A stretch of DNA of 64,000 nucleotides, taken from positions 62,001 to 126,000 of the forward strand of contig CANIHD010000004.1 in assembly GCA_947467345.1 (NCBI GenBank). The letters are read 5' to 3'. The notes below the pieces were generated by a model that saw only the letters and a program-made list of their open reading frames with translations, did no database searches and was not told the origin of the DNA. This DNA is from Alphaproteobacteria bacterium. Its GTDB lineage: Bacteria; Pseudomonadota; Alphaproteobacteria; Micropepsales; Micropepsaceae. This document shows positions 33,539 through 42,039 of this stretch, piece by piece. Position 1 is the first letter of the stretch; the number at the start of each line of letters is the position of its first letter. Position numbers and translations under genes: made by a program.

Positions 33539-33664
33539 ATGAAAGTACGCAATTCGCTTCGCTCGCTGAAAAAGCGCGACAAGGATTGTCGTATTATCCG
33601 GCGCAAAGGGCGCGTCTATATCATCAATAAGAAGAACCCCCGCTTCAAAGCGCGCCAGGGTTAA
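33539..33664 (+). CDS. rpmJ: 50S ribosomal protein L36
   Basis: The 41-residue protein ([20 protein letters not shown], ending [12 protein letters not shown]) is the Lys/Arg-rich L36 of the alphaproteobacterial length class. Only one Cys remains, so this is a non-zinc-binding (C-) form. GGAGAG precedes the ATG. It is monocistronic, as usual in this class. Confidence 0.95.
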   Translation: MKVRNSLRSLKKRDKDCRIIRRKGRVYIINKKNPRFKARQG

Positions 33665-33722
33665 CACCTCTTCACGGCTGAGTTATGCTGTCCCCTGGCC
33701 TCGATTGCGCTAGGATAGACAG

Positions 33723-34400
33723 ATGCGCCTTGTCATAGCGCCGTTCGCGCTCGCTTTGATTATGTCGTCGTCGGTTGTGGGTTTAGCCGCGCCCGCGCCG
33801 GAAGATCCGCATCCTATTCCCAACATGCCGCGCACGGCGCCACTGCCTGCGCCAAACGCAGCACCCGACAAGGCACCGGCGGCGCCCGGCGCGCGCGCTG
33901 CTGCGCGTACCGCGCCGGCGCCGGTTACAGTCGATCAATTGCTGGACCGGCTGAAAGTGGCGGAAGACGAACGCACGGCGCGTGGCATCGAACGTCAGAT
34001 CCAAGAAATTTGGGCGCGCTCGGGAAGCGCCACCGCCGAGCTTCTGATGGAGCGCGGCGCCAAAGCATTGGCCGATGAAGATTTCGAAACCGCCGACGCG
34101 CTGATGGTGAAGGTGACGGAGCTTGTGCCGGCTTACGCTGAGGGCTGGCACCGGCGCGCCGCCGTCGCGATGCATAAAGAAGATTTCGAAGCGGCGGTGA
34201 CATCGCTTCGCCAAGTGCTGGTGCTGCAGCCTAAGCATTATGTCGCGATGGCGGAGCTTGGCGGCATCCTTCAGGATTTCGGTGACAAAGAGCACGCGCT
34301 TGCGGCCTATCGCCAAGCCTTCGAGCTCAATCCGCATATCGAAGGCATTGAAGATCGCATCCGGGAATTGACCCGCTCTGTCGAAGGCCAAGGAATCTAA
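33723..34400 (+). CDS. Exported TPR protein
   Basis: The 225-residue product has a signal peptide (RLVIAPFALALIMSSSVVGL), a Pro/Ala-rich stretch (about 25-70) and TPR-like helices from about 105 to 210 (ADEDFETADALMVKVTELVP, HKEDFEAAVTSLRQVLVLQP, DKEHALAAYRQAFELNPH). It is a periplasmic scaffold of unknown partner. The next gene starts two bases after its stop, so it leads the operon of three small exported proteins. Confidence 0.82.
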   Translation: MRLVIAPFALALIMSSSVVGLAAPAPEDPHPIPNMPRTAPLPAPNAAPDKAPAAPGARAAARTAPAPVTVDQLLDRLKVAEDERTARGIERQIQEIWARSGSATAELLMERGAKALADEDFETADALMVKVTELVPAYAEGWHRRAAVAMHKEDFEAAVTSLRQVLVLQPKHYVAMAELGGILQDFGDKEHALAAYRQAFELNPHIEGIEDRIRELTRSVEGQGI

Positions 34401-34402
34401 AC

Positions 34403-34861
34403 GTGTCGCAATTCTTTTCGCTGCGCTCGCGCATAGCGGCGATTTTGCTCGTCCTTGGCGGTTTCACGCTTGCCGGCTGCGGCGGCGAAGACGTTACGAC
34501 CAAAACGCGCGCAGGACTGCTCGGCATATGGCTCGGACACGGACAGCCGGGTGAAATAAACAACATCGTCTATCTGATCAATTTCCGCGACGACGGCACG
34601 TTCACCAGCGATTTTCGCGAATATGAGGGCTGCAATGTTTCGCAGAACCATATTGAAAGCGGCACCTGGAGCGTGAAGGAGAATGTCCAGGACATCGTCA
34701 CCACGGTGGTGGACGGGCAGAAGGTGAATTTCACCAATGTCTATACGATCGAACGTCTGACGCCGACCGAGCACGATGCGCGGCTCAAGACCGACAATTA
34801 TCTCTTCAGCGTCACGCGCGCGGACAAGTTTGAATTTCCGCCCTGCCGCGAGGGCACCTGA
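34403..34861 (+). CDS. Small exported two-cysteine protein 1 (lipoprotein form)
   Basis: The 152-residue product starts at GTG and carries a lipobox (GGFTLAGC). The mature part has LLGIWLGHGQP, NFRDDGTFTSDFREYEGC, SGTWSV and the ending FEFPPCREGT. The two Cys positions (after YEG and before REGT) are shared with both following genes, so a disulfide is likely. The beta-strand-rich pattern GxWxxxG then DGxF suggests a lipocalin-like barrel, but I recognise no named family. It overlaps the TPR operon. Confidence 0.78.
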   Translation: MSQFFSLRSRIAAILLVLGGFTLAGCGGEDVTTKTRAGLLGIWLGHGQPGEINNIVYLINFRDDGTFTSDFREYEGCNVSQNHIESGTWSVKENVQDIVTTVVDGQKVNFTNVYTIERLTPTEHDARLKTDNYLFSVTRADKFEFPPCREGT

Positions 34862-34870
34862 GGCGCCCAT

Positions 34871-35314
34871 ATGCGCCGGCGTTATTCCGCTTTCCTGCAA
34901 GCATTGATCGGCGGCTTTGCGCTGTTGCTGGGTGGCGCCGCGCCGGCCAATAATTTTGTAGGCAGTGGACTGGTCGGTATTTGGCGCAATGCTGCGCATG
35001 CGCGCGATCCCAACGTGATGTCGTTGACCGAGATACGCAGCGACGGAAGTTTCACGGCTGAATTTCGGCACTACGAAAATTGCACCGTGTCGTGGACGCA
35101 GCGCGAAACCGGAACCTGGTCGGTGGAACGCAACATCTATCTCGTGACCACACAGAAGGTGGATGGGAAGGCAGTGAGTTTCACGCACCAATATGGGCTC
35201 GAAGCGGTGACGACGCGGCAATATCGCGCGCGCGATCTCAGCACCGCGGAATTGCTTGTCGAAACCCGCGTGGATGCGTTCGCTTTCCCGCGCTGCTTTC
35301 GCGGTGGCGTTTGA
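34871..35314 (+). CDS. Small exported two-cysteine protein 2
   Basis: The 147-residue product has an N-terminal signal segment (SAFLQALIGGFALLLGGAAP). The mature part shows LVGIWRNAAH, EIRSDGSFTAEFRHYENC, TGTWSVERN and the ending FAFPRCFRGGV, colinear with protein 1. No lipobox is seen, so it is probably soluble in the periplasm. Its TGA overlaps the ATG of protein 3 in TGATG. Confidence 0.78.
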   Translation: MRRRYSAFLQALIGGFALLLGGAAPANNFVGSGLVGIWRNAAHARDPNVMSLTEIRSDGSFTAEFRHYENCTVSWTQRETGTWSVERNIYLVTTQKVDGKAVSFTHQYGLEAVTTRQYRARDLSTAELLVETRVDAFAFPRCFRGGV

Positions 35315-35730
35315 TGCGCGCCGCACTTCTCGGACTATTGCTTTCGTTCGCGGCCGGCATTGCCAACGCGGCCGATACGCCGCAATCGGTTGTCGGCATC
35401 TGGTATGGCCGCGGTCAGCCGGTCGACGAGCGCGAGGATTTTATTGACCATTTCCGCGCCGACGGAAGCTTCGTCAGCTTTTTTCGCAAATACGAGAAAT
35501 GCGAATTGCAATGGCAATTCTCGCAGACGGGCCATTGGCGCCTGGAAGGCTTAACGCTGATCACCAATGTAAAAACCGCCGCCGGCAAACCCGTTGCCCG
35601 GATGGAACGCTACGGGGTGGAATTCACGGCGCCGCGCGAACTGCATGTCCGCCATATCGAAACGAATTATCTCTTTCGCATGCGGCGGCAGGAGAATTAC
35701 CGCTTCCCGCTTTGCGAACCCGGCGTGTGA
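35314..35730 (+). CDS. Small exported two-cysteine protein 3
   Basis: The 138-residue product has a signal peptide (RAALLGLLLSFAAGIANA). Motifs are VVGIWYGRGQP, HFRADGSFVSFFRKYEKC, TGHWRLEG and the ending YRFPLCEPGV, again colinear with proteins 1 and 2. The start at 35314 is set by the stop/start overlap and the signal peptide; the frame open further upstream is antisense-like shadow. All three paralogues are probably co-expressed with the TPR gene. Confidence 0.78.
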   Translation: MRAALLGLLLSFAAGIANAADTPQSVVGIWYGRGQPVDEREDFIDHFRADGSFVSFFRKYEKCELQWQFSQTGHWRLEGLTLITNVKTAAGKPVARMERYGVEFTAPRELHVRHIETNYLFRMRRQENYRFPLCEPGV

Positions 35731-35775
35731 CGACGGCGAATCGCCTCTAATCCTTCGTCCTGTACAGCACGTCCT

Positions 35776-35874
35776 TGTCATGGCCCAACTTGACCGGGCC
35801 ACCCAGCGCTCACGCGTCCGCGTGAGCAACAGACTCTATGATCACCTGAATGGCCCGCTTTCGCGGGCCATAAC
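35776..35874. repeat. Palindromic repeat family B, copy 1
   Basis: The copy contains TTGACCGGGCCA, CAGCGCTCACGCGTCCGCGTG and a closing GGCCCGCTTTCGCGGGCC hairpin. It is about 99 bp long and recurs at 39101 and, truncated, at 43980. A half copy of family A (GCATCTCGAAGGATG) follows at 35886-35900. Confidence 0.85.
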
Positions 35875-35937
35875 ACTTAGGAACGCGCATCTCGAAGGAT
35901 GGACCAATATAGGTTTCTGTTCTGAGAAGCATGCGTA

Positions 35938-35998
35938 GACCTGGATCCCGGGTCTGCGTTGCAGCGCTGACGCGCTACGCCGCGCCCGGGATGACAGG
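35938..35998. repeat. Palindromic repeat family C, copy 1
   Basis: The copy starts ACCTGGATCCCGGGTCTGCG and ends GCCCGGGATGACAG. It recurs at 47983-48036 with a different inner loop. With family B it fills the 298 bases between the exported-protein operon and pyk, where no gene is seen. Confidence 0.82.
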
Positions 35999-36028
35999 GG
36001 CTAAATGTGCGGCTGAGCGCAAAAATAA

Positions 36029-37462
36029 TTAGCTCTGGATCGCCTTGCGCGTGACAATGGCGACGCGCAGCAGATTGGTGGCGCCCGGCGTACCCAGCGG
36101 CAGCCCCGCCGTTACCACAACACGATCCCCCAATTTGGCGAATTCGTGCTGATAGGCGATGCGGCAGGCGCGGTCGGCGACGTCATCGACGTCATGCGCG
36201 TCTTCGGTTTCCACGCAATGCAGACCCCAGACAATTGTCAAACGGCGAGCCATGGCGCGAATTGGCGTTAGCGCCAGGATCGGCGCTTGTGGCCGCTCCC
36301 GCGCACCGCGGAGGCCCGTGGACCCGGACTTGGTCCAGCAGACAATGGCCGACGCGTTGATCGTGTTGGAGACGTCATGCACGGCGAACAGAATCGCGTC
36401 GGGCATAGTGGGCTCGGGCGGCATACGCTGCGCTTCGATGATCGGGCGATAGAGCGGGCCCCGCTCCACCGACTTGGCAATACGGTCCATGACGCTGACG
36501 GCTTCCGCCGGAAAGGCGCCCGAGGCGGTTTCGGCCGAGAGCATCACCGCGTCCGAGCCTTCGAACACGGCGGTCGCGACGTCGGACACTTCAGCGCGCG
36601 TCGGCACCGGATTGGTGATCATCGATTCCAGCATCTGCGTGGCGACCACAACCGGCTTGCCGGCACGGCGCGCCGCACGGGTGATCTGCTTTTGCCAGCC
36701 GGGGACGTCTTCGAGCGGCAATTCCACGCCCAAATCGCCGCGCGCCACCATCACCGCATCGGCCAGTTCGAGAATTTCATCGAGGCATAACAGTGCCGAC
36801 GGCTTTTCGATCTTGGCCAGAACGCCGGCGCGGCCCGCTACGGCTTTGCGCAATTCCGCCACGTCGTCGGGGCGCTGCACGAAGGACAACGCAATCCAGT
36901 CGATGTCCAGCGACAGCGCATAGTCGAGGTCGCTGCGGTCCTTGGCGGTGAGGGCCGGAATCGGCAGCAGCGTGTCGGGCAGGTTGACGCCCTTATGGTT
37001 CTTGACCATTCCGCCTTGCACGATGGTCGCGCTCATGTTTTGCGCGGAAATCTCATCGATCTTCAGGCGCACCTTGCCGTCGTCGATCAGAATGAAGGCG
37101 CCGGGCTTCAACGCCGCGAAAATTTCGGCGTGGGGAATCGGCAGAATATCCGGATCGTCCGAAGTCTCGCTGCGTACCAAGGCGATCCTGCCGCCGGTCT
37201 CCAGCATGCGCTCGCCGCCGGGCAATTTGCCCAAACGGAGTTTCGGCCCCTGAAGATCGACCAGAATTCCGATGGGACGGCCGACTTCCGTTTCCACCCG
37301 GCGCACCACGCCGACCAGGCGGGCTAAGGTTTCGTGCGGGGTGTGGCTCATATTGATGCGGAACATGTCCGCGCCGGCCATGAACAGAGTGCGAATGTGC
37401 TCGTGCGTGTTGCTGGCAGGGCCGAGCGTGGCGAGAATCTTGGTTTTTCGGTTTCGGCGCAT
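36029..37462 (-). CDS. pyk: Pyruvate kinase
   Basis: The 477-residue enzyme has the family landmarks: MRRNRKTKILATLGPAS (N-terminus), GADMFRINMSH, VDLQGPKLRLG, the active-site signature LAKIEKPSALLCLDEILE with Lys, MVARGDLGVELPLEDVP, VVATQMLESM and TRAEVSDVATAVFEGSDAVM, then the C-terminal domain. It converts phosphoenolpyruvate and ADP to pyruvate and ATP. The start 37462 has GGAAC 7 nt upstream; the frame stays open far upstream, but that part is antisense to the next gene. pyk followed by the amidohydrolase, DUF1244 and gapR genes is a conserved alphaproteobacterial neighbourhood. Confidence 0.96.
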   Translation of the reverse strand: MRRNRKTKILATLGPASNTHEHIRTLFMAGADMFRINMSHTPHETLARLVGVVRRVETEVGRPIGILVDLQGPKLRLGKLPGGERMLETGGRIALVRSETSDDPDILPIPHAEIFAALKPGAFILIDDGKVRLKIDEISAQNMSATIVQGGMVKNHKGVNLPDTLLPIPALTAKDRSDLDYALSLDIDWIALSFVQRPDDVAELRKAVAGRAGVLAKIEKPSALLCLDEILELADAVMVARGDLGVELPLEDVPGWQKQITRAARRAGKPVVVATQMLESMITNPVPTRAEVSDVATAVFEGSDAVMLSAETASGAFPAEAVSVMDRIAKSVERGPLYRPIIEAQRMPPEPTMPDAILFAVHDVSNTINASAIVCWTKSGSTGLRGARERPQAPILALTPIRAMARRLTIVWGLHCVETEDAHDVDDVADRACRIAYQHEFAKLGDRVVVTAGLPLGTPGATNLLRVAIVTRKAIQS

Positions 37463-37627
37463 CCGGAAGTTCCTAATCCGGTTGCACCCAGGCGACAATG
37501 TCCCCGAGGCAATTTCCGGTCTTTCATGGCCGCGCGAGGGGCGCGACTCACTGCCGCTCAGGGTGGTGTGTTGTGCAAAACTGTCAATGGAGCCCCTATC
37601 ATGGCGCGCGTCGTGAAATAGTGCGCC

Positions 37628-38737
37628 ATGTCTGCCGACACCGATCCGCCATATGAAATTTGCAATAGCGAGGCGCCGCCTCGGATTCTGTTCCTGTGCG
37701 ATCACGCCTCGAACCGCATTCCGCTGGAGCTGAACACGCTTGGCCTTTCGGAGGATGACCTCTCTTCTCATATTGCCAGCGATATAGGCGCCGGCGCATT
37801 GACGCGCGCGCTGGCGAAAGCCTTCGAGGCGCCGGCGCTGCTGGGCATTTGGTCGCGGCTTCTGGTCGATCTCAATCGCGGCGCCGACGATCCGACTGCG
37901 GCGATGAAGCTTTCGGACGGACGTATCGTGCCGGGAAACGCGCGCCTCACCCACGACGGACTCATGGAGCGCGTTGCCCGTTATCACGCGCCCTATCATG
38001 CCGCCATCGCGGAAATATTGGACGCAGCCATGGCGAAAGGCGGCGTTCCCATCATCGTCTCCATGCATAGTTTCACGCCGGTGTGGCGCGGCTGGGCGCG
38101 GCCCTGGCATGTCGGCATATTGTGGGACCGCGATTACCGCTTGGCGTGCGCGCTGTTGAAGCGCTTCGAACACGAGAGCGACCTGACGATCGGCGACAAC
38201 GAGCCTTATGACGGCGAGTTGGAGAACGATACGCTTTATCGGCACGGCACCATGAACGGCCTGCCGCATGTGCTGATCGAGATCAGGCAGGATCTCATCG
38301 CCGATGAAGCTGGTGTCGCGGCGATGGCAAAGCGGCTTGAGAGCGTGCTGCGCGACGCATTTGTCGCCATGGGGCCGTTACGTATCGAATATAGCCGGCC
38401 GTTGGTGCGCGCGGCCGAAATTACCGGAGGATCGAGTATGGATGAAAAAAGGCGCACCGAGTTGGAGGCCGCAGCCTTTCGCCGCCTGGTCGCCCATTTG
38501 CGCAGCCGCACCGACGTGCAGAACATCGACCTGATGAATCTCGCCGGGTTTTGCCGCAATTGCCTGGGCGATTGGTACCGCGAAGCCGCCGCTCAAAAAG
38601 GCATCACGCTCGACAAGGACGCCGCGCGCGAGATCGTCTACGGCATGCCGCCGGCCGAGTGGAAGAAGCGCTACCAGAAAGAAGCGGCCCCCGATGCGCT
38701 GGCCGCCTTCGCGAAAAACGACAAGACTCACAGCTAG
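37628..38737 (+). CDS. N-formylglutamate amidohydrolase fused to DUF1244
   Basis: Residues 1-265 form an N-formylglutamate amidohydrolase-family domain: LFLCDHASNRIP (about 21-32), SDIGAGALT, LVDLNRGADDPT, ARYHAPYH, VSMHSFTPVW and ENDTLYRHGTMNGLPHVLIE. Residues 271-369 are a complete DUF1244 protein (MDEKRRTELEAAAFRRLVAH, FCRNCLGDWY, AREIVYGMPPAEWK). The two are normally separate neighbouring genes. Here the frame is open across the junction, yet the DUF1244 part keeps its own ribosome site and ATG (38438), so both fused and separate products are possible. The hydrolase releases glutamate from N-formylglutamate, as in histidine breakdown. Confidence 0.88.
   Translation: MSADTDPPYEICNSEAPPRILFLCDHASNRIPLELNTLGLSEDDLSSHIASDIGAGALTRALAKAFEAPALLGIWSRLLVDLNRGADDPTAAMKLSDGRIVPGNARLTHDGLMERVARYHAPYHAAIAEILDAAMAKGGVPIIVSMHSFTPVWRGWARPWHVGILWDRDYRLACALLKRFEHESDLTIGDNEPYDGELENDTLYRHGTMNGLPHVLIEIRQDLIADEAGVAAMAKRLESVLRDAFVAMGPLRIEYSRPLVRAAEITGGSSMDEKRRTELEAAAFRRLVAHLRSRTDVQNIDLMNLAGFCRNCLGDWYREAAAQKGITLDKDAAREIVYGMPPAEWKKRYQKEAAPDALAAFAKNDKTHS
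38425..38440 (+). promoter_or_regulatory. Internal ribosome site and start codon for a separate DUF1244 protein
   Basis: CCGGAGGATCGAGTATG lies inside the fused frame: GGAGGA is followed by a 6-7 nt spacer and ATG at 38438. Initiation there would give a 99-residue DUF1244 protein that matches the usual stand-alone family length. Confidence 0.7.
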
Positions 38738-38840
38738 ACGCAGCCGGGCGATTGCCTGGCCGAGAACCCATCGCTAGGGTCCGCGCCCATCTAAATTTAG
38801 GCGGGGTGCCCGATGGCGCCCCGCGCAAGGAGAATTCTGT

Positions 38841-39083
38841 ATGGCGAAGAGTGGCTTCGCGGAAGGCAAACTGCGCTCGCTGATCGAGCGCATCGAACGT
38901 CTGGAAGAAGAGAAGGCCGCCCTCGCCGCCGATATTCGCGAGGTCTATTCCGAAGCCAAAGGCGAAGGCTTCGACGTCAAGATCATGCGCCAGGTGGTTC
39001 GCATCCGCCGGCTCGAAGCCGCCGACCGCCAGGAGCAGGAAGCGATTCTCGATCTCTACCTCACCGCGCTAGGCGTGAAGTAA
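38841..39083 (+). CDS. gapR: DUF2312 nucleoid-associated protein GapR
   Basis: The 80-residue protein matches the GapR/DUF2312 core: LRSLIERIERLEEEKAALAA, REVYSEAKGEGFDVKIMRQV, VRIRRLEAADRQEQEAILDL. Caulobacter GapR is a tetrameric DNA clamp that binds overtwisted AT-rich DNA ahead of forks and polymerases and is needed for chromosome segregation and cell division. AAGGAG precedes the ATG. It sits after pyk and the amidohydrolase/DUF1244 gene. Confidence 0.93.
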   Translation: MAKSGFAEGKLRSLIERIERLEEEKAALAADIREVYSEAKGEGFDVKIMRQVVRIRRLEAADRQEQEAILDLYLTALGVK

Positions 39084-39100
39084 GACCGCTTCTCCTCTCT

Positions 39101-39200
39101 TGTCCTGGCCCGGCTTGACCGGGCCATCCAGCGCTCACGCGTCCGCGTGAGCAGTAGAGCTCATGATCGCCTGGATGGCCCGCTTTTGCGGGCCATGACA
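39101..39200. repeat. Palindromic repeat family B, copy 2
   Basis: The most complete copy: TTGACCGGGCCATCCAGCG, TCACGCGTCCGCGTGAG, GGATGGCCCGCTTTTGCG, ending GGGCCATGACA. The outer and inner arms can each form hairpins. Confidence 0.87.
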
Positions 39201-39246
39201 TTGCTGGAAAGATCCGGGCGATATTCAACGAGTGAGTTGAAGTATT

Positions 39247-39294
39247 CCCCCCTCATCCTGAGGAGCGCGGAGCGCGTCTCGAAGGATGAGGGGG
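39247..39294. repeat. REP-like palindrome family A, copy 2
   Basis: CCCCCTCATCCTGAGGAGCG and CGCGTCTCGAAGGATGAGGGGG form a near-perfect palindrome. It lies between two gene ends (gapR and a TonB receptor gene) and may act in both directions. Confidence 0.87.
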
Positions 39295-39308
39295 TTGTCC
39301 GTTTAGAA

Positions 39309-41411
39309 TCAGTACTTCGCGCGCAGCGCCAGCGAGAAGCTGCGTCCCGCTTCCGGGAAGCCATCGACAAACTGATAATTGTTGTCGAACAAATTACGCG
39401 AGGTGGCGGAGATCGTCACGTTCGGCAGCACGTCATAGCTGATGCCCAGATTCGCAATCGCGTAGTCGCCTGTCCGGTAATACGCCGTAATCGCCGTGTT
39501 GGATGTCCAGCGCGATGACGCGATTTCGACACTCGGCGTGACTTCAAGCCCCGGCAACAGACGCGCTGTGGCGTATAAAAAGGCGGTGTGATCCGGCGTG
39601 CCGGTGGGACGGATCAGGCTGTTGTTCGGGTCGTTAATGTCGCGGTCGAGATAGGTGTAGTTGCCGCCGACTTCAATTGTGTCCGACAGGGCCGCCGTCA
39701 GCTTCACTTCAAAACCCATATATTCGCCATCGGCGAGATTCTGATTTTGGGTAATGAATGTTCCGGCTGCGCCGCCGAACGGCCCAGCGGGAAGGCTGAC
39801 AGGCGCGATGACGTCGTCGAGGCTGCTGTAAAAAATCGCACCCTCGGCATGGATGTTTTCCATGAGCGGGCCAGCATAGCCTACTTCCACATTGGTCGCG
39901 CGTTCCGCATCCAATGCCGGGTTCGACGTGGCACCGCCAAAGCGTGTGCTGAAGCGGTCGGCAATGGTTGGGAAGCGTGAACGCGAGGAGATGCTGGCAT
40001 GCAGCGTCGACTGGCCGAGATCATAAATAGCGGCGCCCTGCCAATTGAAGGCAGCCCCGTCATCGATCGGATAATGCACAAAGCCGCTCGATGTAACGCG
40101 CGGCGGCGGCGGATTGTTCGCCACTGTGCGTGTCCAATCATCGGCGATCATGAGATTGCGCCAGTCATAGCTGATTCCGGCGACCAGTTCGAGTGCCTCC
40201 GTGGCGCGGAAGTGGTTCTCGAGCGCGAGCGAATAGGTGTCTTCGCGGTTGGTCTGTTTCGGCTCGGTTTGCGGCGGCGCGAACAGATCCTGCCATTCGA
40301 CATGGTTGTCGCGCCGATAATGTCCCGCGACTGCCACGGTATCGTTCGGCGCCAATTCGGCGCTCAGCGTGATGCTGCCGCCATAGGCGTAGTCGTCGTA
40401 ATAGCTACGGAACGCCCGCGACGCAGACTGCGTGGTCAGAGTGGCGTTGTCGTAAGCATAGAGGCCGTTCGAGAAATTGTTGTAATAAGCACGCGTTTTG
40501 AGCTCGATGCCATCGGCAAGAGGCGTGCGTGTAAGCGCGTAGACGTAATCAAAGTCCCAATAGGGCCAGGTCCAATTGCGCTGTGAGCCGATCGCATCGG
40601 TCACGTGGAGCGGCGCGCTTTTGGCGCCGTGCTGCGAGGTGTAGCTGATCGAATATTCTTCATTTTCGCCCGGCTGCCATCCCGCTTTGACATTGACGCG
40701 CCAATCGCGCGTCTGTGAATTTTCGCGCTTGCCGCCGTCTTCGTTCACCGTCGGTTCAAAATCGTCGGACAGCGTAAAGTATTCGCGGCGGCTCAGCGTG
40801 CCGCTGGCTTGAAAGTAAAATTCGCCGGTGCGCGCGCCCGCGAGCGCAAACAATTCATGGCTGGCGGCTTTGAGATCGCCATCGAAGCCAACGCGCGCCG
40901 AAGCTTCGGCCTCGAATTCCCGAACGGGCTTGCGCGTCACCATATTGATGGCACCACCAATGGCGCCGGGCCCGTTCAATACCGAGACGTAGCCCTTGGC
41001 GACCTGAATTTCGGCGAGGTCTCCGGTGAGGTAGCGGCCGTAATCCAGCCGATTGTCGGCCGGCAGATAGATGCGAATGCCATCGATGGAGATGGGAACC
41101 TGGAAGCGGTCGAAACCACGGACGAAGATCAACCTCTCATTGCGGCTGCCGCCGCTGCTCGTCGCCACCGTGCCCGGAATCAGCGCCATGGCTTCATCGA
41201 GATGCGTGCGCTCGAAGGTGTAGATCTCATCCGCTGTGACGCGCGACGACGAGATCGGCATTTCCACATCTTGAATGATGCTGCGCGTGATGAAAATTTC
41301 TTCGATACGGCCGAGATCGAAAGCGTTTTCAGCGTCTTGGGCCGGTTGCTGCGCCATAGCGGCGCTGCACGAGATACTCATCAGCAATGCGGCTTTTATC
41401 GCCCGTTTCAT
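39309..41411 (-). CDS. TonB-dependent outer-membrane receptor (siderophore-receptor-like)
   Basis: The 700-residue protein has a signal peptide (MKRAIKAALLMSISCSAAMA), a plug (SSSRVTADEIYTFERTHLDE, VRGFDRFQVPISIDGIRIYL, EIQVAKGYVSVLNGPGAIGG, AINMVTRKPV) and a barrel ending RSFSLALRAKY with a C-terminal aromatic residue. It imports a ferric or organic ligand, or acts as a colicin-type receptor; the ligand is not readable. GGGGGTG precedes the ATG. A small exported protein gene is divergent from it 88 bases away and may share regulation. Confidence 0.9.
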   Translation of the reverse strand: MKRAIKAALLMSISCSAAMAQQPAQDAENAFDLGRIEEIFITRSIIQDVEMPISSSRVTADEIYTFERTHLDEAMALIPGTVATSSGGSRNERLIFVRGFDRFQVPISIDGIRIYLPADNRLDYGRYLTGDLAEIQVAKGYVSVLNGPGAIGGAINMVTRKPVREFEAEASARVGFDGDLKAASHELFALAGARTGEFYFQASGTLSRREYFTLSDDFEPTVNEDGGKRENSQTRDWRVNVKAGWQPGENEEYSISYTSQHGAKSAPLHVTDAIGSQRNWTWPYWDFDYVYALTRTPLADGIELKTRAYYNNFSNGLYAYDNATLTTQSASRAFRSYYDDYAYGGSITLSAELAPNDTVAVAGHYRRDNHVEWQDLFAPPQTEPKQTNREDTYSLALENHFRATEALELVAGISYDWRNLMIADDWTRTVANNPPPPRVTSSGFVHYPIDDGAAFNWQGAAIYDLGQSTLHASISSRSRFPTIADRFSTRFGGATSNPALDAERATNVEVGYAGPLMENIHAEGAIFYSSLDDVIAPVSLPAGPFGGAAGTFITQNQNLADGEYMGFEVKLTAALSDTIEVGGNYTYLDRDINDPNNSLIRPTGTPDHTAFLYATARLLPGLEVTPSVEIASSRWTSNTAITAYYRTGDYAIANLGISYDVLPNVTISATSRNLFDNNYQFVDGFPEAGRSFSLALRAKY

Positions 41412-41499
41412 GTTTCACCCCCTCGGCCTAGTACGTATCGTTGATCCCCGTAATTGGCCGTGATACTTATTCAAGTATAACGAGGCAAAGGGGACTTCG

Positions 41500-42039
41500 A
41501 TGACCATTGGACGCATGCTGGCGACCGTCCTGGCGGCTTCTATCTCGTTGGGATTCGTGAGTTCAGCAGCCGCGCGCGAAGCGGAAAATTGCGCCAATCC
41601 GGAGTCGGGTTTGACCGGCACACTCACCGCATGGGCCGGCGAAAGGGCGAAGGCTGTCACCGCGCATAATGCCGGAGATGTGAACCGCACCGTGATCGCG
41701 GTGGGAAAGCGCACGAGCCTGACAATGGTCGCACGCGGTGGCATGCAATTCATCATGCCGCCGGAACAGAAAGACATGCCGGCGCAATATGTCTATTCCG
41801 CCATGGCATCATTCAAAGTGCCGAAGGCCGGCATCTATAGCGTTGTGCTGAGTGAAGGCATGTGGATCGACATCGTTCAGAACGGCGCTTTGGCGAAATC
41901 CACCACGTTCGGCCGTGGACCCGCCTGCACCACCATTGGCAAGAAGGTCGAGTTTCCGTTGCCTGCGGGCGACGCGGTGCTACAGCTCTTCGGCGCGCCT
42001 TACGCGACCGTCGATGTTCTTATCGTGAAAGCGAATTAA
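41500..42039 (+). CDS. Exported protein of unknown function
   Basis: The 179-residue protein has a signal peptide (MLATVLAASISLGFVSSAAA) and a beta-rich mature part: LTMVARGGMQFIMPPEQKDM, YSAMASFKVPKAGIYSVVLS, PACTTIGKKVEFPLPAGDAV, ending LFGAPYATVDVLIVKAN. The pattern resembles a small carbohydrate-binding-like beta sandwich. Two Cys (mature positions near 31 and 140) may pair. It is divergent from the TonB receptor gene and may be its partner. Confidence 0.75.
   Translation: MTIGRMLATVLAASISLGFVSSAAAREAENCANPESGLTGTLTAWAGERAKAVTAHNAGDVNRTVIAVGKRTSLTMVARGGMQFIMPPEQKDMPAQYVYSAMASFKVPKAGIYSVVLSEGMWIDIVQNGALAKSTTFGRGPACTTIGKKVEFPLPAGDAVLQLFGAPYATVDVLIVKAN

Noticed and set aside
37463-38269. 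The minus-strand pyk frame stays open for 807 more bases upstream of ATG 37462
   Set aside because: This extension is antisense to the amidohydrolase-DUF1244 gene, has no pyruvate-kinase similarity and no ribosome site; it is a GC-driven shadow.
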